Source of the DNA: Bacteroidales bacterium
Lineage (GTDB): Bacteria > Bacteroidota > Bacteroidia > Bacteroidales > P3
Direction of reading: 5' to 3'
Length of the DNA: 64,000 nt
Assembly (NCBI GenBank): GCA_017448905.1
Contig: JAFSKP010000008.1
Span: 1 to 64,000 of the forward strand
Shown here: positions 25,501-32,722 of the stretch, piece after piece
Position numbering within the stretch: position 1 is the first letter of the stretch
Layout: every line of letters starts with the position of its first letter
Made by a program: the position numbers and the translations under genes
The notes under the pieces: model-generated
Told to the model about the DNA's origin: nothing
The model's database searches: none
Seen by the model: the letters and a program-made list of their open reading frames with translations, nothing else

Positions 25501-28500
25501 TCGAGGCTGACATCAAGCACTTTCTCGCGATAAGGGACCTCGATGTTTGTCTCCGAGTAGTCGAAGAGGTTCTCTTTCATGGCCGCCAACTCGACGACGA
25601 AGCCGCCAAGCAGGCTGTCTGACACCGGTATGTCGATGTCGATGAAGCCGCGCGACAGCTTGCAGAGCCAGTGGCGGTAGCACACATCCTTCTTGCGCAT
25701 GAGTACATACAGCGTCACGTCGTCGTGACGGCTGCCGACACGCAGATGAACAGTGTCGCCGACATGGCAGGTGCTGCTCTCTGTCTGCACAACGAAGAGG
25801 TTGGACTGTACGGGCATCTTGCCGCCTTTAGGCTCATAGAGATGGTAGTCGCCAGACTCGATGGTGTCGCCCTCGTCGGTTATCATCACTGCGGTAAGCT
25901 TGTACACTCCAGCCTCACGACCGGCCAGGCAGAAAGCGTAAGGCTTTTCGGCAGATGTTATCCCTTTGCTGCCGAACACCTTCTTCTCCACGGGCCACAA
26001 CGAATAGTCCGACATGCTGTCCATATAGTCCAGATAGGGGAACATTCGCTCGAACTCGGCACGCGAATAAGGCATCTCAGCATTTCCGGCCTCACCGCCA
26101 AACATATCGCTGTGAAGCAATGCCTTCGGTGGGGTACGCAGTTTTTCCACCGTCAGGGTGACAGTGCCGTCGAGCTTGTTGCCGTCGAGGTTGTACCGAC
26201 ATACGTTGACGGTGTCGTTTTCCACGTCTATGCCCAGATAGCAGTTCTCGTAGCCGACTGCGAGCGAGATGTTCGCCTCGTGGGTCTCGCCGTTGATGTC
26301 GGTGACCGACACGCTGACCTTATAGTCGAACGAGGGCTTACGTCTCAGGTTGCTGACAGAGTCTGGCTGTGGGACAAACTCGATGCAGAAGAAGCCCTTG
26401 TCGTCGGTGGTCAGCTCTCCAGTGGCAACAGTTTCCGATTCGACCGGATGCCACCAGTTCCACCAACCCCATTTCCAATAGGGTCTCTTCTCCGAACGCA
26501 CTATTCTGTAGGTGACCGTCGCGCCGCTGATGGGGACGGCACTGTATGAGGCGGCAACTCCCTCGACGTGGGCCGCCTTGCCGAACGAGCGCATCTCGGC
26601 GGCTTTCGAGAGGGTGACGGTGAACTTGGGCTGCTTGTAGGCCTCGACCTTGAAAGTCCAGCCGTCCCATCTGCTCATCTCCGACAGCTGCACCCTCCAA
26701 TAGCCAGGCATTGCCCCGGCCGGGATTGCATAATGCCCGTTGGCAGTGCCGAACTCGTCGGTAGTGAACGGGATTGTGTCTACAGCCTTGTGGTTGATGT
26801 CATAGACGACGAGACTGTTCTTCATTCCCTTCACCACACTGCCATCATAACGGTCCTTGGCATAGTTGAGGAGCGAGAAGTGCACCGTGTCGCCAGGCTT
26901 GTAGACAGGACGGTCGAAGAACAGATCCTTTTGGTTTTCGCGGTCGTCGCCACTGTTGCCGTAATTTTGGAAGTCCTCCTCTATCCTTAACCCGTTGTAG
27001 GTAATCGAGTAGTACCTCCAGTAGTAATCCCTGACACTCTTGTCGTATGCCGAGAAGTCGAAATGACCCTGTTTGTCGGTCTTCGCGGTTGCGAGGATCC
27101 GTTTCTTGTCGCCGCTACGCTTCCCTACCATTATGCTCACCTCCTGGTTCTGCACCGGTGTGCCGTCCTTGCGGTTGACGACAAAACCGGACAGGTGCTT
27201 CGTGTCGGTCGAGACGATGGCGACATCCTCAATACGTAGCGTCACGGCATCGACAATAGTGTCGAACGCCCGATTCGTGGAGGCCAGCAGCAGGTAACGC
27301 CCCTGGGGCATAGGCGGGATGGCGAAATAGAGACTACGCATCCTGTAGTCATGACGGTCACGGACGGCAAATGTCCACTGGCGACGGGCGGGACTCTTCA
27401 ACAGCTTCATGCGATATGCATCTTGGATATATAACTCATCGCCAAGATAATCCACGATACGGAAAAACAGTGTGTCGACATTCATGACACTAATCTCGCC
27501 AAGGCCATACCTGTCGGAAGGGATGACCGACGGGACTTCCATACCAATTGTCGGGTGCAAGATACTCTGCTTGAGGTTGTAGCAGTTCACGGCACCGTAG
27601 CTGTCAGGATGGAGCGCAAGGGCCGTGTCGACCAACGCCATTGTCTCCACCTCCATTTCGGCATGGAAGTACAAATCGGCAAGCATGTAGTATAGCAGTG
27701 TGATTGACTCGTCATTGCCTTTCCTGAAATGAGCTATAATGTCTGGCAGCGCTTTCATGCGCATCTCCGAGACATTATCAATCGAAGCGTAGTAGTACAA
27801 ATCATTCAGTCTCTCCATGCAGAGCTTGATCATCACACGGTCGGTGGAGCCGAGAGACTGGTGCATGCGTTCACGCTCCTGGTTCAGGGACAGGATGAAA
27901 GCGGACATTTCCTGCGTCGAGTCAACGTTCCGCGGCACTATAGCCCCGAAACGGTCTGTCGTGGAGGCCAGATCACCCATGTTTTCGAAATTGCGGTCGT
28001 TGAGCAAGCTGAAATTGAGCTTTCTGTATACATCATTGGCATTGGCGACCATGACATCGAAAAGCGTCGGCGTGAGGTCACCATCCTTGCCCGGCTGCAC
28101 TTCCCGCAGGAAAAGCCTCATCGAGTCGGCTGGAACCTTCTTAAGCGTCTCCTTGTCGATGAAAGCCTCGCGTATGTGGCTCTCTGCAACAGAGCGGAAC
28201 CTGTCGTCGTCCCACAGCTTATAGTCGAGTTCCCGCTCGTCTGTAGCCGAATTTTTCCAGATTTGCCAACTGTTGTTGTTGTAGTAATCGGCATAAAAAA
28301 CGGCAAGAAACAGGTGACACAAGGCCTTCTCGCTGCCACCAAGGCTGGGCAACAGTCGCTGGTAACGCGCCAGCGACGAGTCGCTGTTGTCCTCCTTGAA
28401 CTTCGACCCCACCAGCGACAAATAATGTGCACCGGCAAGGCTGTTCCTTGAGTCGTGCGACCGCCGTGCCTGGTCGAAGAGCTGCTGCGACTTGTCGAAG

Positions 28501-28640
28501 GCCCGCGAATAGAATTGTTTGTTCATAAGGCTGTCGACAGACTTCCAACCCTTCTCATAGTCCAAGGGCTGTGCCTTTACTGCCACGGTCATGGTTGAAA
28601 CCAAGAGAATGACGAAAATGAAAATCTTCGAAAACTTCAT
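22554..28640 (-). CDS. giant alpha-2-macroglobulin-like protein without thioester
   Basis: This 2028-residue secreted protein has a signal peptide (MKFSKIFIFVILLVSTMTVAVKA). The first roughly 330 residues are helical and TPR-like. Macroglobulin-type domains follow, with the MG2 signature DRPVYKPGDTVHFSLLNYA near residue 577, an A2M segment (LLTKWNVRGLAWTKDLKVG) near 1270 and an all-helical TED-like domain from about 1460 to 1800. The thioester motif GCGEQ is replaced by QQCQNP, so covalent trapping is not expected. Known bacterial A2Ms are protease inhibitors or envelope defence factors. It appears monocistronic; a 9-nt array lies upstream. Confidence 0.85.
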   Translation of the reverse strand: MKFSKIFIFVILLVSTMTVAVKAQPLDYEKGWKSVDSLMNKQFYSRAFDKSQQLFDQARRSHDSRNSLAGAHYLSLVGSKFKEDNSDSSLARYQRLLPSLGGSEKALCHLFLAVFYADYYNNNSWQIWKNSATDERELDYKLWDDDRFRSVAESHIREAFIDKETLKKVPADSMRLFLREVQPGKDGDLTPTLFDVMVANANDVYRKLNFSLLNDRNFENMGDLASTTDRFGAIVPRNVDSTQEMSAFILSLNQERERMHQSLGSTDRVMIKLCMERLNDLYYYASIDNVSEMRMKALPDIIAHFRKGNDESITLLYYMLADLYFHAEMEVETMALVDTALALHPDSYGAVNCYNLKQSILHPTIGMEVPSVIPSDRYGLGEISVMNVDTLFFRIVDYLGDELYIQDAYRMKLLKSPARRQWTFAVRDRHDYRMRSLYFAIPPMPQGRYLLLASTNRAFDTIVDAVTLRIEDVAIVSTDTKHLSGFVVNRKDGTPVQNQEVSIMVGKRSGDKKRILATAKTDKQGHFDFSAYDKSVRDYYWRYYSITYNGLRIEEDFQNYGNSGDDRENQKDLFFDRPVYKPGDTVHFSLLNYAKDRYDGSVVKGMKNSLVVYDINHKAVDTIPFTTDEFGTANGHYAIPAGAMPGYWRVQLSEMSRWDGWTFKVEAYKQPKFTVTLSKAAEMRSFGKAAHVEGVAASYSAVPISGATVTYRIVRSEKRPYWKWGWWNWWHPVESETVATGELTTDDKGFFCIEFVPQPDSVSNLRRKPSFDYKVSVSVTDINGETHEANISLAVGYENCYLGIDVENDTVNVCRYNLDGNKLDGTVTLTVEKLRTPPKALLHSDMFGGEAGNAEMPYSRAEFERMFPYLDYMDSMSDYSLWPVEKKVFGSKGITSAEKPYAFCLAGREAGVYKLTAVMITDEGDTIESGDYHLYEPKGGKMPVQSNLFVVQTESSTCHVGDTVHLRVGSRHDDVTLYVLMRKKDVCYRHWLCKLSRGFIDIDIPVSDSLLGGFVVELAAMKENLFDYSETNIEVPYREKVLDVSLETFRDKLVPGTPERWTLRIKEKYTDHPAEANLVMTMYDAALDKYGSLSWLLNPWTQSYTYGVFKQINSNAESRYVWNLPCRTKPYPDYYRFHRFELKDRIYSISLNSYASARGESLLLRKESKAFSNSVLLDKEEGEVELYAEAEELDDAATPLLERVAADSGQRLSAAVATAMEKDADGEMQIDEPLHIRQNLSTLAFFHPTLRSDDNGMVELSFDAPDLLTKWNVRGLAWTKDLKVGTLSRTVVTQKPLMVVPNVPRFLRHGDTCLFSVKVSNMDDKEQNIAITLRMTKADGGNVLPMIVGDTVRTITLRAGTSGQVHFTLAVPRAPIFVANYMVVARGQGCSDGEQAPIPLLPSRQLVTESLAFYINGAGEKHYEMKRLTAIDTTDPEFTLSTLGLTVDLTPNPIWMVMQSLPYVQQCQNPSNIYLANAIYTNSLSYAIVNNNPAIEQMFREWENGTSSGGARRGDSCVDNHDAFISELERNQDLKQTVMDETPWLRDAVGEEQRHRDVARFFNKATIERQLKKDIDRLLDAQRSDGGWSWIDGARYSCLYTTQYILKTFGLLQRQGVQLDARTRRALDRAMDFVDQETYTYYRKYIKNRGYDVVNLDYLYARSYYPDNKLSKKQKEAYDFFYNNAIKYNKSYESLFTQAMLSVVFNRHGDKALAREMAKRIKEKALYSDEMGMYWRDNVSGWSWSERPIETQAMLIRTMDEVLGDRESVVKMQQWILKQKQTTNWNTDVSTVNAIQALLGSQSTTSAVSSPVRIEPSKMTLTFGNHHLVTDTARHQLHLSHRLQREEVTPADGHLTIRKEDSGIAWGAMYWQYFEQVDKIPASSMGVTLKRTLYRVERDGTLSRIGDAGMRVPSPAVKVGDKVRVRIEIVADRNLEYVELKDPRCAAMEPVSTASGWHWNAGLSYYLSVTNTAQTLFIDRLNKGKYVVEYDMYVNNAGTYVTAPTTIQCLYAPEFRALCPAETLNVNL

Positions 28641-28686
28641 AACAAAATTTTTTTTCCGAAGAAAACGTGAAAAAAGAAAGATTATT

Positions 28687-28793
28687 GTCTAGAGGCTCTA
28701 GAGCGTCTAGACTGTCTAGAATCTCTAGATTGTCTAGATTGTCTAGATTGTCTAGAACTTCTAGACTGTCTAGGAAGTCTAGAATCTCTAGAA
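28687..28793. repeat. 9-nt tandem array (TCTAGATTG)
   Basis: About eleven units built on the palindrome TCTAGA with a 3-nt variable linker (TTG, CTG, ACT, ATC, GAA) lie between the A2M gene and the tRNA terminator. CTAG is generally rare in bacterial genomes, so its local density is striking. The period of 9 keeps one frame, so TAG appears in only one frame per strand. Confidence 0.95.
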
Positions 28794-28794
28794 T

Positions 28795-28822
28795 AAAAAA
28801 AGAGGAAATCACTTTCCTCTTT
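28795..28822 (-). terminator. terminator of tRNA-Arg
   Basis: A 10-bp perfect stem (28799-28808 with 28813-28822, AAAGAGGAAA/TTTCCTCTTT), loop TCAC, with an A run at 28795-28801 (a T run for leftward transcription). It starts 7 nt beyond the 3' end of the tRNA. Confidence 0.88.
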
Positions 28823-28828
28823 GTCTTG

Positions 28829-28902
28829 TGACTCCTGCAGGATTCAAACCTGCAACCTTCTGATCCGTAGTCAGATGCTCTATTCAGTTGAGCTAAGGAG
28901 CC
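28829..28902 (-). tRNA. tRNA-Arg (anticodon ACG)
   Basis: This 74-nt tRNA reads from 28902 down to 28829. It has an acceptor stem GGCTCCT/AGGAGTC (one G-T pair), a D arm starting GCTC, an anticodon stem TCTGA/TCAGA with loop CTACGGA giving anticodon ACG (read as ICG), and a T arm TGCAGGTTTGAATCCTGCA. The 3' CCA is not encoded. Confidence 0.96.
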
Positions 28903-28962
28903 ATCTTTTGTTTTGCCTTTGAGCGGTTCACTTGACAGTGTTGTCCCCCTTAAAAGCGATTG

Positions 28963-28993
28963 CAAAAGTACACACTTTTTCAATACTGACAAA
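28963..28993 (-). promoter_or_regulatory. tRNA-Arg promoter
   Basis: TTTG (28990-28993 on the - strand), exactly 19 nt, then TACTTTTG (28963-28970): a full match to the Bacteroidota consensus, about 60 nt upstream of the mature tRNA. It is the clearest promoter in the window. Confidence 0.85.
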
Positions 28994-29061
28994 ATTTTTT
29001 TTTCAAAAAAAATGTGTCATTACATCTAAAGATTTGACTTAAAAAAACTTATCCAAAGAAA

Positions 29062-29595
29062 TTATTTTTCCTTTGAGCCATTATATCGGTACACATTTCG
29101 GTAAAGAATGTCGCGCATTTCGTCGAATTCGCCGTCATCCAACTCGTATTTTGACATCACGATCATCTGGAGTACGAGCTTGTTCTTGCCACGGTATGAG
29201 GGCTGCCAGTATTCCTGCGGGTTGCGTGTGAAGCCCAGGTCGGTATAGAACTCCAGACGGTGGTCGGCCTGCTCGGTGGACGGCAGCTCGGTCTCGAGCA
29301 CCACCTGGTCGGGATGCTGCGACATGAAGCTGAGCATTGTTGCCTTGCCGAGACCCTGGTTGCGGAACTCCCTGTCGATGGCGAAATGTTCTATATAAGC
29401 AAATTCCTCGAAGACCCAATAGGTAAGGATTCCCAGTGGCTCGTCATCCAAGGTAGCTACAAGGAAATGGAACCTTTCGTCGCGGTCTTCGAGGCTACTA
29501 AACGGAGGACGCTCTTCTTCGGGGAATGCCGATTCGAAGAGCTTTTCTGCAAAATGGCTGTGTCTGCTTTCAGACAATGGTTCGAATTCTATCAT
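29062..29595 (-). CDS. GNAT-family N-acetyltransferase
   Basis: This 177-residue protein has a GNAT fold: the segment AYIEHFAIDREFRNQGLGKATM (near residues 72-93) carries the acetyl-CoA pyrophosphate-binding Q/RxxGxG/A motif (NQGLGK), followed by LEFYTDLGF near the C-terminal part. The acceptor substrate is unknown. It lies downstream of an outer-membrane protein gene on the same strand, separated by a 9-nt array; the two may share a transcript. Confidence 0.85.
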   Translation of the reverse strand: MIEFEPLSESRHSHFAEKLFESAFPEEERPPFSSLEDRDERFHFLVATLDDEPLGILTYWVFEEFAYIEHFAIDREFRNQGLGKATMLSFMSQHPDQVVLETELPSTEQADHRLEFYTDLGFTRNPQEYWQPSYRGKNKLVLQMIVMSKYELDDGEFDEMRDILYRNVYRYNGSKEK

Positions 29596-29621
29596 TATTG
29601 ATTGTTTAGGTTTATTTTTTT

Positions 29622-29682
29622 CCAGATTTTCCAGATTGTCTAGATTGTCTAGATTACCTAGACTCTCTAGAGCTTCTAGTTA
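29622..29682. repeat. 9-nt tandem array (TCTAGATTG), short
   Basis: About six units, the left ones diverged (CCAGATTTT, CCAGATTGT) and the right ones TCTAGATTG-like. The array abuts the stop codon of the outer-membrane protein gene at 29683. Confidence 0.88.
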
Positions 29683-30663
29683 TTATCCAAAGAAAGAGAA
29701 GTTGTTGATTGCTACGTTCAGCTTGACGGCATGGTGTGGCGCGAAGCTCTCGTAACGCCATAGGTTCACTTTATTGTAATAGAACGTGTACGACAGCGTC
29801 ATTGCTGTGCCCACGGGCAGCGTAAAGCCAAAGGCCAAAGAGGCAAAGCCTCCGTAGCCGATGCCGCCCTGGTTGATGTAATCATAGCTGGCGACGTATG
29901 AGGAGGGGCTGCGCCCTCCCCAGATGTCGAGGATGCTGTAGGTGACGCCACCGATCTGTATGTCGCTGCTCTCGACCTTGGTGTTGTTGAGATCGGCGCC
30001 AAGAGAAAGCTCTATGTCGAGGCCGCTACGCAACTTGAACTTGCGGATGATGCCGAGGTCTATAAAGATGCGGCGTTCCGTACCTGCCGTAGGGCAGTCG
30101 ACATAGCGGTCCTGATTGGTGAGGTAGACCGTACCTTTGCCGCTCTCGAGCAGCACCATGCCCACGGAGTTGAGCTTGGCAAAGTCGAATTTCATCTGCC
30201 AAGCCCAGTTGCTGCGTTCGAAATCATAACGGAAACCCATACCCAGCTGGAAAGCAATGCGGTAGTACATATCGCCATATTCGGCGACTTTGATTTGCCT
30301 GTAGTTAGCCACGGCATCGCCGACGAGGTCCTGCGTTGTCAGGTTGTTCCAAATCTGGTTGCCGTATGTCTCGCTGTAGAGTATACGTTCCAGGGTGTTG
30401 ACGTTGGAGGGACTGCCGTTGTAGAAGTTCGCGTGGCGGTTGTCGGGGCGAAAGATGCCGACATCAACCGTCAGCGAGAGTCCCCTCAGACGGCCATCAG
30501 CAAAGCCTTGCGCCGAGACAGGACTGGGGAGAAACGGCAAAAGGAGCAAAGACAAGAAAAGCGTCCTCGCATTACGCGGAGAGCTGAAATATGTTTTTTT
30601 GAATCTGATTGTCGCGACGGGTCCAGCCTCGTCGCTACATCGGTCTCGGTCTTTGTCGTTCAC
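29683..30663 (-). CDS. outer-membrane protein, beta-barrel type, function unknown
   Basis: This protein of about 326 residues has a hydrophobic signal segment (LFLSLLLLPFLPSPVSAQ) and alternating strands with aromatic ends typical of outer-membrane barrels, ending in Phe-Phe-Gly. The start is uncertain. GTG at 30663, exactly where the 8-nt array ends, is proposed. The frame is open through the array to a TTG at 30777 that overlaps the sigma-factor stop, which would add 38 array-encoded residues. It follows the ECF sigma factor gene on the same strand and may be its operon partner. I do not recognise the family. Confidence 0.65.
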   Translation of the reverse strand: MNDKDRDRCSDEAGPVATIRFKKTYFSSPRNARTLFLSLLLLPFLPSPVSAQGFADGRLRGLSLTVDVGIFRPDNRHANFYNGSPSNVNTLERILYSETYGNQIWNNLTTQDLVGDAVANYRQIKVAEYGDMYYRIAFQLGMGFRYDFERSNWAWQMKFDFAKLNSVGMVLLESGKGTVYLTNQDRYVDCPTAGTERRIFIDLGIIRKFKLRSGLDIELSLGADLNNTKVESSDIQIGGVTYSILDIWGGRSPSSYVASYDYINQGGIGYGGFASLAFGFTLPVGTAMTLSYTFYYNKVNLWRYESFAPHHAVKLNVAINNFSFFG

Positions 30664-30773
30664 TGTTTGAATGTTTGAATGTTTGAATGTTTGAATGCTT
30701 GAATGCTTGAATGCTTGAGTGTTTGAATGCTTGAATGTTTGAATGCTTGAGTGTTTGAGTGCTTGGATGACGT
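30664..30773. repeat. 8-nt array between sigma factor and outer-membrane protein
   Basis: About thirteen units (TTTGAATG, CTTGAATG, CTTGAGTG as read on the + strand). Relative to the flanking - strand genes the array is in the stop-free orientation and is open in all three frames, encoding Ser/Gln/His/Phe-rich peptide. Confidence 0.95.
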
Positions 30774-31385
30774 TCAAATGGATTCCTTTTTCCCGGAGAG
30801 TATGTTACGCAGCAGGTCTCGTGCACGGAAGAGCTGTATCTTGACAGTGCCCAGCGGAATATTCAGTTCCTCGGCGATCTCTTCGTATGTCATCTCGTCG
30901 AAATAGCGCATCTCCACCAGGCGCCGGTAGCGTGGCTTGAGGCTGCGCACCACATCGCGCAACAGGCTGACACGCTGCTCATGGATGAACGACTCCTCCG
31001 GACCCGGGGCCTCGGACGGAATGGGGAACTCGTGGATGTCGCCAACCGTGGTGGAGCAGATATCGTCGAGGTAGACGGTCTGCAGACGGCGCTTACGGAT
31101 ATAATCGACGCAATTGTTTGTGGCGATTGTGTATAGCCATGTGCTGAAAGCATGGGTAGGCGTATAGAGGTGGAGCGACGCGAAAGCCTTGCCGAACGTC
31201 TCGATGGTGAGGTCGTCGGCTTCGGTAGGGTTGTTGGTCATCTTGAGCAGGAGAAGATAGATGGGTTCTTTGTACATACGCATGAGGTCGGCGTAGGCAC
31301 GCTGGTCACCGTTCTCACGCGCCCTCTGCACCAACAGGTAGTCCCTTTGGGCTTTTTCGCTCTTAAGATTGTGGTTTACCTCCAT
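30774..31385 (-). CDS. ECF-type RNA polymerase sigma factor
   Basis: This 203-residue sigma-70 family protein has only regions 2 and 4. Region 2: EADDLTIETFGKAFASL and FSTWLYTIATNNCVDYIRKRR; region 4: YRRLVEMRYFDEMTYEEIAEELNIPLGTVK, with the helix-turn-helix at EEIAEELN...GTVK. No anti-sigma gene is adjacent, so control may rest on transcription or on an unlinked factor. It overlaps the glycosyltransferase gene by 10 nt. Its target promoters cannot be read from the window. Confidence 0.93.
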   Translation of the reverse strand: MEVNHNLKSEKAQRDYLLVQRARENGDQRAYADLMRMYKEPIYLLLLKMTNNPTEADDLTIETFGKAFASLHLYTPTHAFSTWLYTIATNNCVDYIRKRRLQTVYLDDICSTTVGDIHEFPIPSEAPGPEESFIHEQRVSLLRDVVRSLKPRYRRLVEMRYFDEMTYEEIAEELNIPLGTVKIQLFRARDLLRNILSGKKESI

Positions 31386-32551
31386 TGCCTTTTTTTCCTA
31401 CGTAACGCGAAGAAGGTCAAAAAAGTATTTGCTATAAGAAAATAAAATTCAAAAAACGGAGAGAAAAAATGTACTCTTTTGATTTCAAACCTTTTGGCAA
31501 GAGGTATCATACATACAATTTGCCAAATAAACTTCAGCAGCAGCACTCCGGTCAGCAATTGCCATGGAATGACACCGTCCACAAAAAGGAGGACAAGAGA
31601 GACCACGAAGAGGATTTGAGAGAGAGGATAAACCGACAGGAGAGCTCTGTCCTTTATGCCATAGTAACGACGCGTGCAGAGGCGGTGGGCACGGTCCTGA
31701 TGCCATAATGCAAAAGAGGAACGGGGCTCACTGACAACAGAGGCGTCGATGTCAAGCACCAGAGCACTGTTGCGGCTGTCGGCATTCTGGTTGACAAAGA
31801 GGTCGTCGGCACCGTCAGGGATGCTGTAGTGGCTGATGAAACCGCCTCGGCTGAAGAAGAAGTCGCGACGGTATGAGAGGTTGCGGCCTGTAGCCGTGAA
31901 TGGGTTACCCATTATCGTGGCTCCAATGTAGGAGGCATTATATGTCATGTTCTCATATTGCTGGAATGCGCCAAGAAGTGTGCCGTCCGGCTTGACGAGG
32001 TTGTATCCCATGACGATTTGGCCGCCGTCGCAGTAGCCCTGCATCATCCGGCTTATCCAGTTGAACGAGCGTGGCGTACACTCGGCTTCAGTCAGGAGAA
32101 TCACATCCTTGGTAGCCGACTTGATGCCTATCGAGAGAGGGTATTTCTTGCCCTGGAACATGTTGACATCCTGATGGAAATTGATGGCCTTCAGTTGCGG
32201 ATAGTTTTCAGAACAGACATGGAGTACGAAATGAGTCTCGTCGGTGGACTTGTAATCCACCACGACGACCTCATAGTCGGGATAGTCCTGCTCCAGAAGA
32301 TAGGGGATGCTCTTTTTCAGGTACTCGGCCTCATTGTGGACCACCATGACCACCGACACCGAGGGAAGAGCCGTGCTTGGGGGTACTTTTTCCGCCGAAG
32401 TGCGTTTACGACGGGTAACCACGTCCCTCTTGTACCGCCCTACACGCAGCCACACAAGACCGTAGTAGAGACATAACACAACGAATGAAAGCACAAGCAC
32501 AATAAGCGAAACAAGTGTGTATGTGCTGTTTAACACATTTTCAAAATTCAT
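31376..32551 (-). CDS. membrane-anchored family 2 glycosyltransferase
   Basis: This 391-residue protein has an N-terminal membrane helix (LVSLIVLVLSFVVLCLYYGL), a GT-A domain (SVSVVMVVHNEAEYLKKSIPYLL, YEVVVVDYKSTDET) and two or three C-terminal helices. In place of the DxD metal motif it has TEAECTP, and the acceptor-site region shows DDLFVN with a W-HQDR motif resembling QxxRW. It probably builds a surface polysaccharide or lipid-linked sugar. Its stop overlaps the sigma-factor start by 10 nt, a conserved-looking coupling. Confidence 0.85.
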   Translation of the reverse strand: MNFENVLNSTYTLVSLIVLVLSFVVLCLYYGLVWLRVGRYKRDVVTRRKRTSAEKVPPSTALPSVSVVMVVHNEAEYLKKSIPYLLEQDYPDYEVVVVDYKSTDETHFVLHVCSENYPQLKAINFHQDVNMFQGKKYPLSIGIKSATKDVILLTEAECTPRSFNWISRMMQGYCDGGQIVMGYNLVKPDGTLLGAFQQYENMTYNASYIGATIMGNPFTATGRNLSYRRDFFFSRGGFISHYSIPDGADDLFVNQNADSRNSALVLDIDASVVSEPRSSFALWHQDRAHRLCTRRYYGIKDRALLSVYPLSQILFVVSLVLLFVDGVIPWQLLTGVLLLKFIWQIVCMIPLAKRFEIKRVHFFSPFFEFYFLIANTFLTFFALRRKKRQWR

Positions 32552-32572
32552 GTCACCTTCTTTTTGATTTTA

Positions 32573-32580
32573 CAAAAGTA
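32573..32580 (-). promoter_or_regulatory. -7 element of glycosyltransferase gene
   Basis: TACTTTTG on the - strand lies 22 nt upstream of the ATG and is divergent from the tgt -7 element at 32603. No -33 match at 19 nt. Confidence 0.5.
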
Positions 32581-32602
32581 GTCGTATTCTGGAAATTATT
32601 TG

Positions 32603-32610
32603 TACCTTTG
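32603..32610 (+). promoter_or_regulatory. -7 element of tgt
   Basis: TACCTTTG followed by CA is a typical Bacteroidota -7 element. The predicted leader of about 105 nt contains an 8-nt array. Confidence 0.6.
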
Positions 32611-32640
32611 CATTTATATTTAAAAACATTTTATCAACAA

Positions 32641-32700
32641 TTTGAATGCTTGAGTGATTGATTGCTTGATTGTTTGAGTGATTGAGTGATTGGAATTGTT
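32641..32700 (+). repeat. 8-nt array in tgt leader
   Basis: About seven units (TTGAATGC, TTGAGTGA, TTGATTGC, TTGATTGT) in the stop-bearing orientation relative to tgt, so a TGA occurs in every frame shortly before the ATG. Confidence 0.9.
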
Positions 32701-32722
32701 GCTACACTGAGTTTAAAAAACC

